Positions 42,155-50,498 of a stretch of DNA of 64,000 nucleotides are shown in pieces (position 1 is the first letter of the stretch; each line of letters begins with the position of its first letter). Origin of the DNA: DASVRA01 sp036388855 (GTDB lineage: Bacteria > Pseudomonadota > Alphaproteobacteria > Caulobacterales > Caulobacteraceae); assembly GCA_036388855.1 (NCBI GenBank), contig DASVRA010000013.1, positions 1-64,000 of the forward strand, in the 5' to 3' direction. Position numbers and translations under genes: made by a program. The notes under the pieces were generated by a model. That model saw only the letters and a list, made by a program, of their open reading frames with translations, had not been told where the DNA came from and made no database searches.

Positions 42155-43672
42155 CTAGCAGGCTTCCTTGAGCATCCGCCGCCGCTCCACCGAAGACGGA
42201 ATCCGCATCGCCTCGCGGTATTTCGCCACCGTGCGCCGCGCGATGTCAACGCCGGCTTCCTTGAGGATTTCTACGATGCGGTCGTCGGAATAGACGTCGC
42301 GCTCGCGGCCCTCCGCCTCGATCAGCTGGCGGATCTTGTGGCGGACGCTTTCGGCCGAGTGGGCCTCGCCGCCGCCGGTGGAGGCGATGGCGGAGGTGAA
42401 GAAGAACTTCATCTCGAACACGCCGCGGGGGGTGGCGAGGTATTTGTTCGAGGTCACCCGGCTGACAGTGGACTCGTGCATGCCGATGGCGTCGGCGACG
42501 GTCTTCAGGTTCAGCGGGCGCAGGTGCTCGACGCCGAAGGCCAGGAAGGCGTCCTGCTGGCGCACGATCTCGCTGGCGACCTTGAGGATGGTCTTGGCGC
42601 GCTGGTCGAGGCTCTTCACCAGCCAGTTGGCGGTGGCCAGGCAGTCGGCGACGAAGGTCTTCTCCGCATCACTGCGGGCGCCGCCCGACACGCGGGCATG
42701 GTAGCGCTGGTCCACGAGCAGGCGCGGCAGGGTCTCGCCGTTCAGCTCGACGTGCCACATGCCCATGGTGCCTTCGCGCACGAAGACATCGGGAACCACC
42801 GGAGCGGCGGGCTCGCCGCCAAAGGCCGCGCCGGGGCGCGGCGTGAGCGCCTTCAGCTCGGCGACCATGTCGCGCAGGTCTTCGTCATCCACAGCGCAAG
42901 CCTTGCGCAGCGCGGCCATGTCGCGGCGGGCCAGCAGGGGCAGGTTGTCGAGCAGGGCCTCCATGGCCGGGTCGAGACGATTGTTTTCCTTCAGCTGCAG
43001 CGCCAGGCATTCGCGCAGGTCGCGGGCGAACACGCCCGTGGGCTCGAAGCCCTGCAGGCGGTGGAGCACGCGCTCGACCATCTCATCCGACGCGCCCAGG
43101 CGCTCCGCCGTCTCGGCGAGTTCGGCACGGAGGTAGCCGGCCTCGTCCACGCCGTCGATCAGCACGGCGGCGACGGCGCTTTCCTGGGCGGTGAACTTGG
43201 CGACCGACAGCTGGGCGTGGAGGTGTTCCGACAGGCTCTGCTCGCGGGTGAGGCGGCCTTCCATGTCGTCGTCGCTCTCAAACGAGCCGCCGCTGCCGGC
43301 GCGCGACCAATCCACCGAGCCGTTGGCTTGGCCTGGCGCTTCCGCCGCCTCGCCGCCGTGGCGTTCGCCCGGCGCGGCGTCGTAGACGTCGTCCTTGCCG
43401 CAATCGAGCGAGTCGGAGCGGTCGCGGCCGTCCAGTTCGACGTGGGCGGCTTCCGGCTCGGGGGCCGCTTCGGTGCGTTCGCCGCGCCGGTCCTCGGGCC
43501 CGTCGGCGTCGCCGTCCTGGCGCTGGAGCAGCGGGTTGCGCTCGATCTCGCCCTCGACGTAAGCCTCGAGTTCCAGGTTGGACAGCTGCAACAGCTTGAT
43601 CGCCTGCTGCAGCTGGGGCGTGATCACCAGGCCCTGGCCCTGCCGGATCTCCAGTCGCTGCGCTAAAGCCAC
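42155..43672 (-). CDS. rpoN: RNA polymerase sigma-54 factor
   Basis: Directs transcription from -24/-12 promoters with AAA+ activators. The 505-residue protein has region I (Q-rich QGLVITPQLQQAIKLLQLSNLE), an acidic linker of about 45-130, and region III with a core-binding portion, HTH (ADAIGMHESTVSRVTSNKYL) and the RpoN box ARRTVAKYREAM. The translational start at ATG 43672 gives the expected MALAQRLEIRQGQ opening. It is the first gene of the rpoN-exoD-hpf-ptsN set on the minus strand. Confidence 0.96.
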   Translation of the reverse strand: MALAQRLEIRQGQGLVITPQLQQAIKLLQLSNLELEAYVEGEIERNPLLQRQDGDADGPEDRRGERTEAAPEPEAAHVELDGRDRSDSLDCGKDDVYDAAPGERHGGEAAEAPGQANGSVDWSRAGSGGSFESDDDMEGRLTREQSLSEHLHAQLSVAKFTAQESAVAAVLIDGVDEAGYLRAELAETAERLGASDEMVERVLHRLQGFEPTGVFARDLRECLALQLKENNRLDPAMEALLDNLPLLARRDMAALRKACAVDDEDLRDMVAELKALTPRPGAAFGGEPAAPVVPDVFVREGTMGMWHVELNGETLPRLLVDQRYHARVSGGARSDAEKTFVADCLATANWLVKSLDQRAKTILKVASEIVRQQDAFLAFGVEHLRPLNLKTVADAIGMHESTVSRVTSNKYLATPRGVFEMKFFFTSAIASTGGGEAHSAESVRHKIRQLIEAEGRERDVYSDDRIVEILKEAGVDIARRTVAKYREAMRIPSSVERRRMLKEAC

Positions 43673-43792
43673 CCTAAACCCCTTGGCCCGTAACTTGCCC
43701 TCGAGGCCGCCAGAGTCATCGGGCGGGGTTAATACCGCGCCAACGGGAGGCCCTCTCTTGGAAATTGAACCGGGCCAGCGCAGTTAGGTGCC

Positions 43793-44191
43793 ATGGTTAC
43801 GCGCGTCGCCGAATGCAGGTGCGGACAGCTGAAGGCGGCCTGCGAGGGCGAGCCGGTGTGGGTTTCGGTGTGCCACTGCCATAACTGCCAGCGGCGGTCG
43901 GGCAGCGCCTTCGCGGCCCAGGCGCGGTGGCCGGCGGAGCAGGTGACGGTCACCGGCGACGTCAAGGTCTGGACCCAGCGCGGCGACGAGGGGGGTCTGG
44001 CCAGCTTTCGCTTCTGCCCGCAGTGCGGCGCCACGGTGGCTTATGAACTGGACACCATGCCGGGGCTGGTCGCCGTGGCCTGGGGCGCCTTCGCCGGGCA
44101 GGAGCTGCCGCCGCCCCGCATCTCGAACTATGAAGTGCGCAAGCCGCCCTGGGTAGAGATCACCGTCGAGGGCGTGGAGCACCTGGACTAA
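43793..44191 (+). CDS. GFA-family zinc protein (glutathione-dependent formaldehyde-activating type)
   Basis: A 132-residue zinc-binding beta-tent protein. The Cys pattern is CRCGQL, CHCHNCQRRSGSAF and FCPQCGATVAY, giving two zinc sites. Members bind glutathione or small thiols, though many are of unknown function (CENP-V-like). It is divergent from rpoN and 2 bases upstream of the pseudouridine synthase gene, so it is probably co-transcribed with it. Confidence 0.85.
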   Translation: MVTRVAECRCGQLKAACEGEPVWVSVCHCHNCQRRSGSAFAAQARWPAEQVTVTGDVKVWTQRGDEGGLASFRFCPQCGATVAYELDTMPGLVAVAWGAFAGQELPPPRISNYEVRKPPWVEITVEGVEHLD

Positions 44192-44193
44192 AG

Positions 44194-44958
44194 GTGGCCT
44201 GGACGCGGCGGTATGAGGAGGCGGAGCCGCAGCGGGTGAACCGCTGGCTGGCGCAGGCGGGGGTGTGTTCGCGGCGCGAGGCCGAGGGGCTGATCGCACG
44301 GGGGCTGGTGTTCATCGACGGGGAGCGGGTGGAGGACGCCGGCCGCAAGATCGCGCCGGGGCAGACGCTGGTGCTGGAGGAGGAGGCGCGGGCGGCGCTG
44401 GCGGGGGCGCTGACCGTGGTGCTGCACAAGCCGGTGGGCGTGGTGTCGGGGCAGCCGGAGCCGGGGGAGGTCCCGGCGGTTCGGCTGCTCACCCGCGAGA
44501 GCCTGAGGAGCGAGAGCGCCGACATACCGGGCGCGGACCGGAGCCTGGCCCCGCTGGGGCGGCTGGACAAGGATTCACGGGGTCTGTTGCTGCTGTCGGA
44601 GGACGGGGTGGTGGCCAAGGCGGTGATCGGGCCGGAGTCGGGGCTCGACAAGGAGTACCTGGTTCGGGTGGCGGGCGCGGTGGACGAGGGCAAGCTCGGG
44701 CGGCTGCGGCATGGGCTGCGGCTAGACGGGCGGGCGCTGAAGCCGGCGAAGGTCATGGTGATTTCGCCGGGGCGGCTGCGGTTCGTGCTGAGCGAGGGGC
44801 GCAACCGGCAGATCCGGCGGATGTGCGAGTTGGTGGGGCTGCGGGTGACCGACCTGTTGCGGGTGCGGATCGGGCCGCTGCGGCTCGGGGAGTTGCCGGA
44901 GGGGCGTTGGCGGGTGCTGACGGCGGAGGAGCGGGCGGCGCTGCTGCGGGGGCGGTAG
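44194..44958 (+). CDS. RsuA/RluF-family rRNA pseudouridine synthase
   Basis: Converts a uridine in rRNA to pseudouridine. Residues about 13-60 are an S4 RNA-binding domain (NRWLAQAGVCSRREAEGLIARG). The catalytic domain has VLHKPVGVVSGQPEPGE and GRLDKDSRGLLLLSEDG with the catalytic Asp, and the RNRQIRRMCE end. The HKPVGV and GRLDKDSRG pattern is closest to RluF (23S U2604), but RsuA and RluE cannot be excluded. GTG 44194 is the start. Confidence 0.88.
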   Translation: MAWTRRYEEAEPQRVNRWLAQAGVCSRREAEGLIARGLVFIDGERVEDAGRKIAPGQTLVLEEEARAALAGALTVVLHKPVGVVSGQPEPGEVPAVRLLTRESLRSESADIPGADRSLAPLGRLDKDSRGLLLLSEDGVVAKAVIGPESGLDKEYLVRVAGAVDEGKLGRLRHGLRLDGRALKPAKVMVISPGRLRFVLSEGRNRQIRRMCELVGLRVTDLLRVRIGPLRLGELPEGRWRVLTAEERAALLRGR

Positions 44959-44975
44959 GGCGCGGACAGAGGTGG

Positions 44976-44998
44976 CCGGGGAGGCGAGGCCTCCCCGG
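44976..44998. terminator. bidirectional hairpin between convergent genes
   Basis: A perfect 10-bp stem CCGGGGAGGC/GCCTCCCCGG closed by a GAG loop and followed on the plus strand by TCCTT. It separates the pseudouridine synthase gene from the convergent WGxxGxxG gene. Confidence 0.65.
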
Positions 44999-45008
44999 TC
45001 CTTATGCA

Positions 45009-45362
45009 TCAACGGGTCGTGCCGGTGGTGGTCCGGGTGCGATCGTCGTCCTTCTTCTTCAGGCCGAGAAGTCCGGCGAGGCCCAGCAGCCCGAGCAGGC
45101 CCCAGGGGAAGTCGTTGTCGTCTTCCTCGGCGGGGGCGGTGGTGGTCACGCCGCCGGTGTCGGCGGGAGCGGCGGCCGCGCCCATGGCGGGGTCGGTGGC
45201 GGCGCCGGTGGAGCCGGCCATGGCCGGATCGGTGGTGGTCGCGCCGGCGGCCGCGCCGCTGGTGTCGCCGCCGCCCGTGGTGGCGGCGTCCTGGGCGAAG
45301 GCGCCGGGGGCCGAGGCGAGCAGGGCGGCGGCGGCCGCGCCGGCGAGGATGTTGAGCTTCAT
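45009..45362 (-). CDS. WGxxGxxG-anchor small secreted protein
   Basis: A 117-residue exported protein. The signal peptide is NILAGAAAAALLASAPGAFAQ, followed by a low-complexity Ala/Gly/Thr stretch with the near repeats TTTDPAMAGSTGAATDPAMG. Near the end lie an acidic EEDDND, the membrane anchor FPWGLLGLLGLAGLLGL with the WGxxGxxGLLGL pattern, and a basic KKKDDDR tail. It is likely an envelope-tethered, sorted protein of unknown role. No sortase or exosortase gene is in the window. Confidence 0.7.
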   Translation of the reverse strand: MKLNILAGAAAAALLASAPGAFAQDAATTGGGDTSGAAAGATTTDPAMAGSTGAATDPAMGAAAAPADTGGVTTTAPAEEDDNDFPWGLLGLLGLAGLLGLKKKDDDRTRTTTGTTR

Positions 45363-45434
45363 GGGAGGTCCTCCAGATGGATTCGGCCGCGCCGGGAGTG
45401 CGCGGACCCGCGATCAACGATTTGTGATCGGGAG

Positions 45435-45450
45435 TGTTCCACGTTGAACA
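45435..45450. promoter_or_regulatory. parS-like palindrome (15 of 16 matches)
   Basis: TGTTCCACGTTGAACA, intergenic between the GNAT and WGxxGxxG genes. One mismatch to the ParB consensus TGTTNCACGTGNAACA (the core is CACGTT instead of CACGTG). Together with the 40224 site it suggests a ParB-bound zone near the replication origin; this is inference. Confidence 0.4.
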
Positions 45451-45463
45451 TTTGGAGAACGGG

Positions 45464-45985
45464 TCAGGCCTCCCAGACCCAGAGGCGGTTGGCCTTGCCG
45501 GTGGGGAGGGTGATCTCGCCCTCTTCGCGCATGCCGATCTTCTTCAGCACACGGGCCGAGGCAGTGTTGTGGGGGGAGACGATGGCCAGGACGCGGGGGA
45601 GGCGCAGGGCGTCGCGGGCGTGGGCCAGCGTGGCGGCGGCGGCCTCGGTGGCGTAGCCCTGGCCGCGGGCACGGGCGAGGAAGGCGAAGCCGAGGTCGGG
45701 CGCGTCAAGGCCGTCGCGCCTGAGGACACCGCAGATGCCGAAGCACTCGCCCGTCTCGCGCGCCTCGACCGCCCACAGGCCGAAGCCGTGCGCCGTGTAG
45801 CTGGCCATCGGCCCCACCTCGATATAGCCACGCGCCGCTTCTAGGGTGGTGACCCCGGTATCGCGGATGTTGGCGATCCACGCCGGCTCGTTCACCAGCT
45901 CCAGGATGAAGGGGGCGTCGCCGGGGGTGAGCTCGCGCAGGGCGAGGCGGGGGGTGGTGAGGATGGGCAGAAGTCCTCTCCGCAA
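45464..45985 (-). CDS. GNAT-family N-acetyltransferase (RimJ/RimL-like)
   Basis: A 173-residue acetyl-CoA-dependent N-acetyltransferase. Signatures are TPRLALRELTPGDAPFILELVN at the start, GFGLWAVEARETGECFGICGVL, the acetyl-CoA loop ARGQGYATEAAAATLAHA (R-x-x-G-x-A type) and SARVLKKIGMREEGE. The frame opens with TTG 45985, which has no clear ribosome-binding site; the conserved part begins about residue 9, so the start is uncertain. The substrate is unknown. Confidence 0.85.
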   Translation of the reverse strand: MRRGLLPILTTPRLALRELTPGDAPFILELVNEPAWIANIRDTGVTTLEAARGYIEVGPMASYTAHGFGLWAVEARETGECFGICGVLRRDGLDAPDLGFAFLARARGQGYATEAAAATLAHARDALRLPRVLAIVSPHNTASARVLKKIGMREEGEITLPTGKANRLWVWEA

Positions 45986-46199
45986 TGGGCGCTGGATGCG
46001 TTTGGGTTATCGAATCGGCTTACCGGCGTCCAATGCGACGTCGTTGCGGGTGGGGCCTGAGCGAGGCTCTCCAAACGGAGGCGGCGGCAAGGCGGCGCGG
46101 CTCCTTCCTACTTGAGCTGCATCTCCCCTCCCGATTTTCTGGTGCGGTCATGGCGCAGGCTAGGTTGAACTCCCTGAAGCGTCGGGCCGTTAGCCGGGG

Positions 46200-46742
46200 A
46201 TGGCCAGGCTGAAGGTGTTCGCCTCGCGGCAGGGGTTCTTCGACACGGTGGTGGCGGCGCCGTCGCAGGCGGCGGCGCTGGAAGCCTGGGGAACGCACCA
46301 GAACCTGTTCGCGCAGGGTGTCGCGCGAGTGACCGACGAGCCGGAGGCGGTGGAAGCGGCGCTGGCGCGGCCGGGGCAGGTGCTACGCCGTGCGGTCGGG
46401 TCCGGCGAGGGGTTCACGGTGGAGGGCGGGGAGATCACGCTGCCCGAGTTGCCGAACCCGCCGGCAGCCAAGTCCAGGGGAAAGGCGGCAGCGGCGCCGG
46501 CCAAGCCGGCGCCTGACCGAGGCAAGCTGGATGCTGCGGAGGCGGCGCTGACGCGGGCTGAGGCGCAGCATGCGCGGGAAGCGGCGGGGCTGGAGCGGGA
46601 GCGGGAGCGGCTGGCGCGGGAGATGGAGGGGGTGGAGCGGCGGATGCGCGAGCAGGTGGCGGACGCAGAGCGGGATCTGCGGGCGCTGCGGAAGGCGGCG
46701 GAGCGGGAGCGGGAGGCTTACCGGCGGGCGGGGGGCGAGTAG
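46200..46742 (+). CDS. hypothetical coiled-coil protein
   Basis: A 180-residue protein that I recall as a Caulobacterales-conserved family without a function. The N-terminal half (MARLKVFASRQGFFDTVVAA, then WGTHQNLFAQGVARVTDEPEAV) is a small globular domain in which a hydrophobic motif recurs. The C-terminal half (about 100-180) is a long, charged Ala/Arg/Glu-rich coiled coil ending in YRRAGGE. A 214-base stretch upstream (45986-46199) shows no recognisable feature. It is convergent with the DUF5961 gene across one base. Confidence 0.6.
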   Translation: MARLKVFASRQGFFDTVVAAPSQAAALEAWGTHQNLFAQGVARVTDEPEAVEAALARPGQVLRRAVGSGEGFTVEGGEITLPELPNPPAAKSRGKAAAAPAKPAPDRGKLDAAEAALTRAEAQHAREAAGLERERERLAREMEGVERRMREQVADAERDLRALRKAAEREREAYRRAGGE

Positions 46743-46743
46743 G

Positions 46744-46968
46744 TCAGCAGGGGCCGGCCTGGCCGGTCTCCAGGTCGATGCGGTAGCAGACCTGTTTGCC
46801 GGTGCCGCAGTCGGTGACCATCACCGCGACCTCCTCGCCGTCGCCGTGCCAGGCTTCGGCGAAGGTGAGGGCGGCGGCCAGGGGATCATCGACGCCGGTG
46901 ACCACATGGCCGGCGTGGCGGCCGTCGCCGGTGGGGTGGACGTAGAAGCGGGGTTCGGTCGCGGGCAT
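46744..46968 (-). CDS. DUF5961 family protein
   Basis: A 74-residue soluble protein beginning MPATEPRFYVHPTGDGRHAG, with DDPLAAALTFAEAWHGDGEEVAVMVTDCGTGKQVCYR. This matches a small alphaproteobacterial family (DUF5961) of unknown role, with two Cys in the CGTGKQVC segment. The start at ATG 46968 is decided by a strong GGAGGAG Shine-Dalgarno 6 bases upstream; the frame extends to 46992 without one. It lies 45 bases after the end of ispH on the same strand. Confidence 0.7.
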   Translation of the reverse strand: MPATEPRFYVHPTGDGRHAGHVVTGVDDPLAAALTFAEAWHGDGEEVAVMVTDCGTGKQVCYRIDLETGQAGPC

Positions 46969-47013
46969 CGGGGCTCCTCCGTGCTCAGGCAACGCGCGCG
47001 CGGCGAAAAGGAT

Positions 47014-47979
47014 TCACGCGGCGGCCTCGGTGAGCGCGCGGGGGAGTTTGAAGACGACGTTCTCCTCGGTGGGGGCGATTTCCTCGACCTGAAGGGTGAA
47101 GCGGGCGCGCAGGGCGTCCAACACGCCGGCGACCAGTTGTTCGGGCGCGGAGGCGCCGGCGGTGAGACCCAGGGTTCGGACGTCTTCCAGCCAGCGCCAA
47201 TCAATGTCGGAGGCGTCATCGACCAGTTCGGCGGCTCCGGCGCCGGCGCGCAACGCGACTTCGACCAGGCGGAGCGAGTTGGAGGAGGTGCGCGAGCCGA
47301 CGACCAGCACCAGCTCGCTTTGGGGCGCGATCTGCTTGACCGCCTCCTGGCGGTTGGTGGTGGCGTAGCAGATGTCTTCCTTGTGCGGGGCGGCGATGGC
47401 GGGGAAGCGGGCGCGCAGGGCGGCGACGATCTCGGCGGTGTCGTCGACCGACAGGGTGGTCTGGGTGACCAGGGCCAGGTGTTGGGGGTCGCGGGGGGCG
47501 AAGCGGGCCACGTCGTCGAGGGTCTCGACCAGGGTGACGGCGCCGGGAGGGAGCTGGCCGGTGGTGCCCAGCACCTCCGGATGGCCGGCGTGGCCGATCA
47601 GGACCACCTCGCGGCCGGCGGCGTGGTGGCGCTCGGCCTCCACATGGACCTTGGAGACCAGGGGGCAGGTGGCGTCGAGGTAGAGGAGGTTGCGGCGGCT
47701 GGCCTCGGCCGGCACGGCCTTGGGCACGCCGTGGGCGGAGAACACCACGGGGCGGTCGTCGGGGGCCTCGTCCAGCTCCTCGACGAACACCGCGCCCATG
47801 GCGCGGAGGCGCTCGACCACATGGCGGTTGTGGACGATCTCGTGGCGGACGTAGACGGGGGCGCCGTACTTGGCGATGGCGCGCTCGACGATCTGGATGG
47901 CGCGGTCGACGCCGGCGCAGAAGCCGCGGGGGCTGGCCAGCAGCACCTTCAGCGGCGGGAGGGGCGACGCGGGGGACAC
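47014..47979 (-). CDS. ispH: 4-hydroxy-3-methylbut-2-enyl diphosphate reductase
   Basis: The last enzyme of the MEP isoprenoid pathway, an iron-sulfur protein. The three conserved Cys ligands are in SPRGFCAGVDRA (near 20), DATCPLVSKVH (near 105) and EDICYATTNRQ (near 200). The LIGHAGHPEVLGTTGQ and GSRTSSNSLRLVEVAL motifs are present. The 321-residue length is normal. It is divergent from the secreted protein at 48096. Confidence 0.97.
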   Translation of the reverse strand: MSPASPLPPLKVLLASPRGFCAGVDRAIQIVERAIAKYGAPVYVRHEIVHNRHVVERLRAMGAVFVEELDEAPDDRPVVFSAHGVPKAVPAEASRRNLLYLDATCPLVSKVHVEAERHHAAGREVVLIGHAGHPEVLGTTGQLPPGAVTLVETLDDVARFAPRDPQHLALVTQTTLSVDDTAEIVAALRARFPAIAAPHKEDICYATTNRQEAVKQIAPQSELVLVVGSRTSSNSLRLVEVALRAGAGAAELVDDASDIDWRWLEDVRTLGLTAGASAPEQLVAGVLDALRARFTLQVEEIAPTEENVVFKLPRALTEAAA

Positions 47980-48095
47980 CGCCGCAAATTAGGCGCGAGG
48001 GGGCGTTAAGGCCAGCGGCGGGCGCCCGCGTTGCGGGGCGCCGCGTCAGCGTTTATCACCGCCGCTGCGGCCAAGCCGCCCTTGCGAGTTTCCGA

Positions 48096-48770
48096 ATGCT
48101 CATGCGCCGCCTCCTTGCTCCCGCCCTTGTGCTTGCCGTCGGCGCCGCCATCACCGCGCCGGCCGCCGCCCAGTACGGCCGCTCGAGTCCTTCCGAGCAG
48201 CGTCAGCAGGAGGAGGCGGCCAAGAAGAAGAAGGCGGAGGATTGGAGTAACCTGCAGCTGCGCCTGCCCGGGAACAATGCCGCAGGGCCCTGTCCATACG
48301 TGAAGGTCCTCTACGACGCGGCGCGCTACCAGGAGTTCGCGGGGGGACGGGAGAGCGCCTCGACCGTGGGCTACACGGGCGAGATTCAGGGGGTGAGGTC
48401 GCGGTGCGCCTACAAGGAGGGGGAGCCGATCCAGGTGAGCCTGGCGACCACCTTCGCGCTGGGCAAGGGGCCGCAGGCGCAGGGCGACGGCAAGACCTAC
48501 CGCTATTGGGTGGCGGTGACACGGCGCAACAGCAGCGTGCTGGCCAAGCAGTGGTTCGACCTGCCGGTGAGCTTCGGCGGCGACGAGCGGGCGACGATCA
48601 CCGACGAAATCGAGCAGATCACCATCCCCCGCGCCAACAAGGACGTGTCGGGGGCGAACTTCGAAATCCTAGTGGGTTTCGAGGTGACGCCGGAGATGGC
48701 GGCGTTCAACCGCGAGGGTAAGCGCTTCCGCCTCGACGCCGGCTCGACGGGCGCCGCCAGCCAGCCATGA
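48096..48770 (+). CDS. exported protein of unknown function
   Basis: A 224-residue protein with a Sec signal peptide (RRLLAPALVLAVGAAITAPAAAQ). The mature part has a basic Lys/Glu-rich opening (QRQQEEAAKKKKAEDW), then LPGNNAAGPCPYVKVLYDAARY and a beta-rich domain ending DVSGANFEILVGFEVTPEMA. It is conserved among Caulobacterales, as far as I recall, without an assigned function; it contains two Cys near 75 and 105. It overlaps the argS start by 4 bases (ATGA), so the two are translationally coupled. Confidence 0.65.
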   Translation: MLMRRLLAPALVLAVGAAITAPAAAQYGRSSPSEQRQQEEAAKKKKAEDWSNLQLRLPGNNAAGPCPYVKVLYDAARYQEFAGGRESASTVGYTGEIQGVRSRCAYKEGEPIQVSLATTFALGKGPQAQGDGKTYRYWVAVTRRNSSVLAKQWFDLPVSFGGDERATITDEIEQITIPRANKDVSGANFEILVGFEVTPEMAAFNREGKRFRLDAGSTGAASQP

Positions 48771-50488
48771 GCGACCTGAGGCGGGCCTTGGGCGAGGCCC
48801 TGGGCGCCGCCTTCGCCGGAGCCGGCCTGCCGGCGGAGCTGGGGCGGGTGACCGCGTCGGACCGGCCGGATTTGGCGGACTTCCAGTGCAACGGAGCGTT
48901 GGCGGCGGCGAAGCTGTCGCGGCGCAATCCCAGGGAACTGGCGGCGGAGCTGGCGGCGCGGCTGGCGGACGACGAGCGGCTGGCGGCGGTCGAGGTGGCC
49001 GGGCCCGGGTTCATCAACCTGCGGGTTTCAAGCACCGGGTTGGGGCGGCGGGCCAACGAGATCGCCGCCGACGCGCGGGCGGGCGCGGGCCGGGTGGAGG
49101 CGCCGCGGCGGGTGATCGTCGACTACGCGGGGCCGAACGTGGCCAAGCCGATGCACGTGGGGCACCTGCGCGCCTCGATCATCGGGGAGTCGATCAAGCG
49201 CATCTTCCGCTTCCGAGGCGATGAGGTGTGGGGGGACGCGCACTTCGGCGACTGGGGCTTCCAGATGGGGCTGCTGATAGTGGCGGTGGGGGACGAGGCG
49301 ATCGCGACCGATACGCTGACGCTGGAGGACCTGGAGCGGCTGTATCCGCTGGCGGCGGCGCGGGCCAAGGCGGAGCCGGAGTTCCGCGACCGGGCGCGGC
49401 GCGCCACCGCAGAGCTGCAGGCGGGGCGGGAGGATTACCGGGCGCTGTGGCGGCGGTTCGTGGAGGTCAGCCGCACGGCGCTGGAGCGGGAGTTCCATGC
49501 GCTGGGCGTGGATTTCGACCTGTGGAAGGGGGAGAGCGACGCCGACCCGTTGATCGGGGAGATGGTGGCGGATCTCGAGGCCAAGGGGCTGCTGGTCGAG
49601 GATCAGGGCGCGCGCATCGTGCGGGTGGCGCGGGAGGACGATAAGCGCGAGCTGCCGCCGCTGCTGGTGGTGTCGTCGGAGGGGTCGTCGATGTACGGCA
49701 CCACCGACCTGGCGACGATCATCGACCGGCGGCGGAGCCAGGACCCGCAGCTGATGCTCTACGTGATCGACCAGCGGCAGGCCGACCACATGCAGCAGGT
49801 GTTCAGGGCGGCCGCACTGGCGGGCTACGCCACCCCTGAGGAAATGGAGCACATCGGCTTCGGCACCATGAACGGAGCGGACGGCAAGCCGTTCAAGACG
49901 CGCGAGGGGGGTGTGCTCAAGCTGCACGACCTGATCGCCATGGCGCGTGACAAGGCGCGCGAGCGGCTGCACGAGGCGGACCTGGGCTCGGAGCTGCCGC
50001 CCGACGAGTTCGAGAACACGGCGCACAAGGTGGCGGTGGCGGCGCTGAAATTCGCCGACCTGCAGAACCACCGCACCACCAGCTACGTCTTCGACCTCGA
50101 CCGCTTCACCAGCTTCGAAGGCAAGACCGGACCCTACCTGCTCTACCAGGCGGTGCGGATCAAATCGCTTCTGCGCAAGGCGGCGGACGAGGGCGCGCAG
50201 GCCGGGGAGATCACGATTGGGGAGGCGGCCGAGCGCGACCTGGCGCTGGTGCTGGACGGCTTCGACCACGCCCTGGCCGAGGCGTACGACAAGCGTGCGC
50301 CCAACTTCGTCGCCGACCACGCCTACCGGCTGGCGCAGAGCTTCTCCAAGTTCTACGCGGCCTGTCCGGTGCTGGCCGCGCCCGATCCGCTGGTGCGCGC
50401 CTCGCGCCTGGCGCTGGCCCAGGCGACGATGAAGCAGCTGGAGCTGGCGCTGCAGCTGCTGGGGATCGAAACGCCGGAGCGGATGTAG
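48767..50488 (+). CDS. argS: arginyl-tRNA synthetase
   Basis: Charges tRNA-Arg. The 573-residue class I enzyme has the N-terminal Add-1 domain (MSDLRRALGEALGAAFA, then DFQCNGALAAAKLSRRNP), the HIGH motif as VAKPMHVGHLRASIIGES, MYGTTDLATII, and GKPFKTREGGVLKLHDLI where most class I enzymes have KMSKS (ArgS often lacks it). The C-terminal DALR anticodon-binding domain follows (FSKFYAACPVL). It converges with the SUKH-like gene across 10 bases. Confidence 0.97.
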   Translation: MSDLRRALGEALGAAFAGAGLPAELGRVTASDRPDLADFQCNGALAAAKLSRRNPRELAAELAARLADDERLAAVEVAGPGFINLRVSSTGLGRRANEIAADARAGAGRVEAPRRVIVDYAGPNVAKPMHVGHLRASIIGESIKRIFRFRGDEVWGDAHFGDWGFQMGLLIVAVGDEAIATDTLTLEDLERLYPLAAARAKAEPEFRDRARRATAELQAGREDYRALWRRFVEVSRTALEREFHALGVDFDLWKGESDADPLIGEMVADLEAKGLLVEDQGARIVRVAREDDKRELPPLLVVSSEGSSMYGTTDLATIIDRRRSQDPQLMLYVIDQRQADHMQQVFRAAALAGYATPEEMEHIGFGTMNGADGKPFKTREGGVLKLHDLIAMARDKARERLHEADLGSELPPDEFENTAHKVAVAALKFADLQNHRTTSYVFDLDRFTSFEGKTGPYLLYQAVRIKSLLRKAADEGAQAGEITIGEAAERDLALVLDGFDHALAEAYDKRAPNFVADHAYRLAQSFSKFYAACPVLAAPDPLVRASRLALAQATMKQLELALQLLGIETPERM

Positions 50489-50498
50489 GCCGTTTCAG

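Noticed and set aside
42338..43666. 442-codon plus frame opposite rpoN
   Set aside because: Shadow of rpoN, which has an intact RpoN box and N-terminal Gln-rich region.
45985..46212. 75-codon plus frame in the gap after the GNAT gene
   Set aside because: No ribosome-binding site and composition unlike protein; nothing recognised in 45986-46199.
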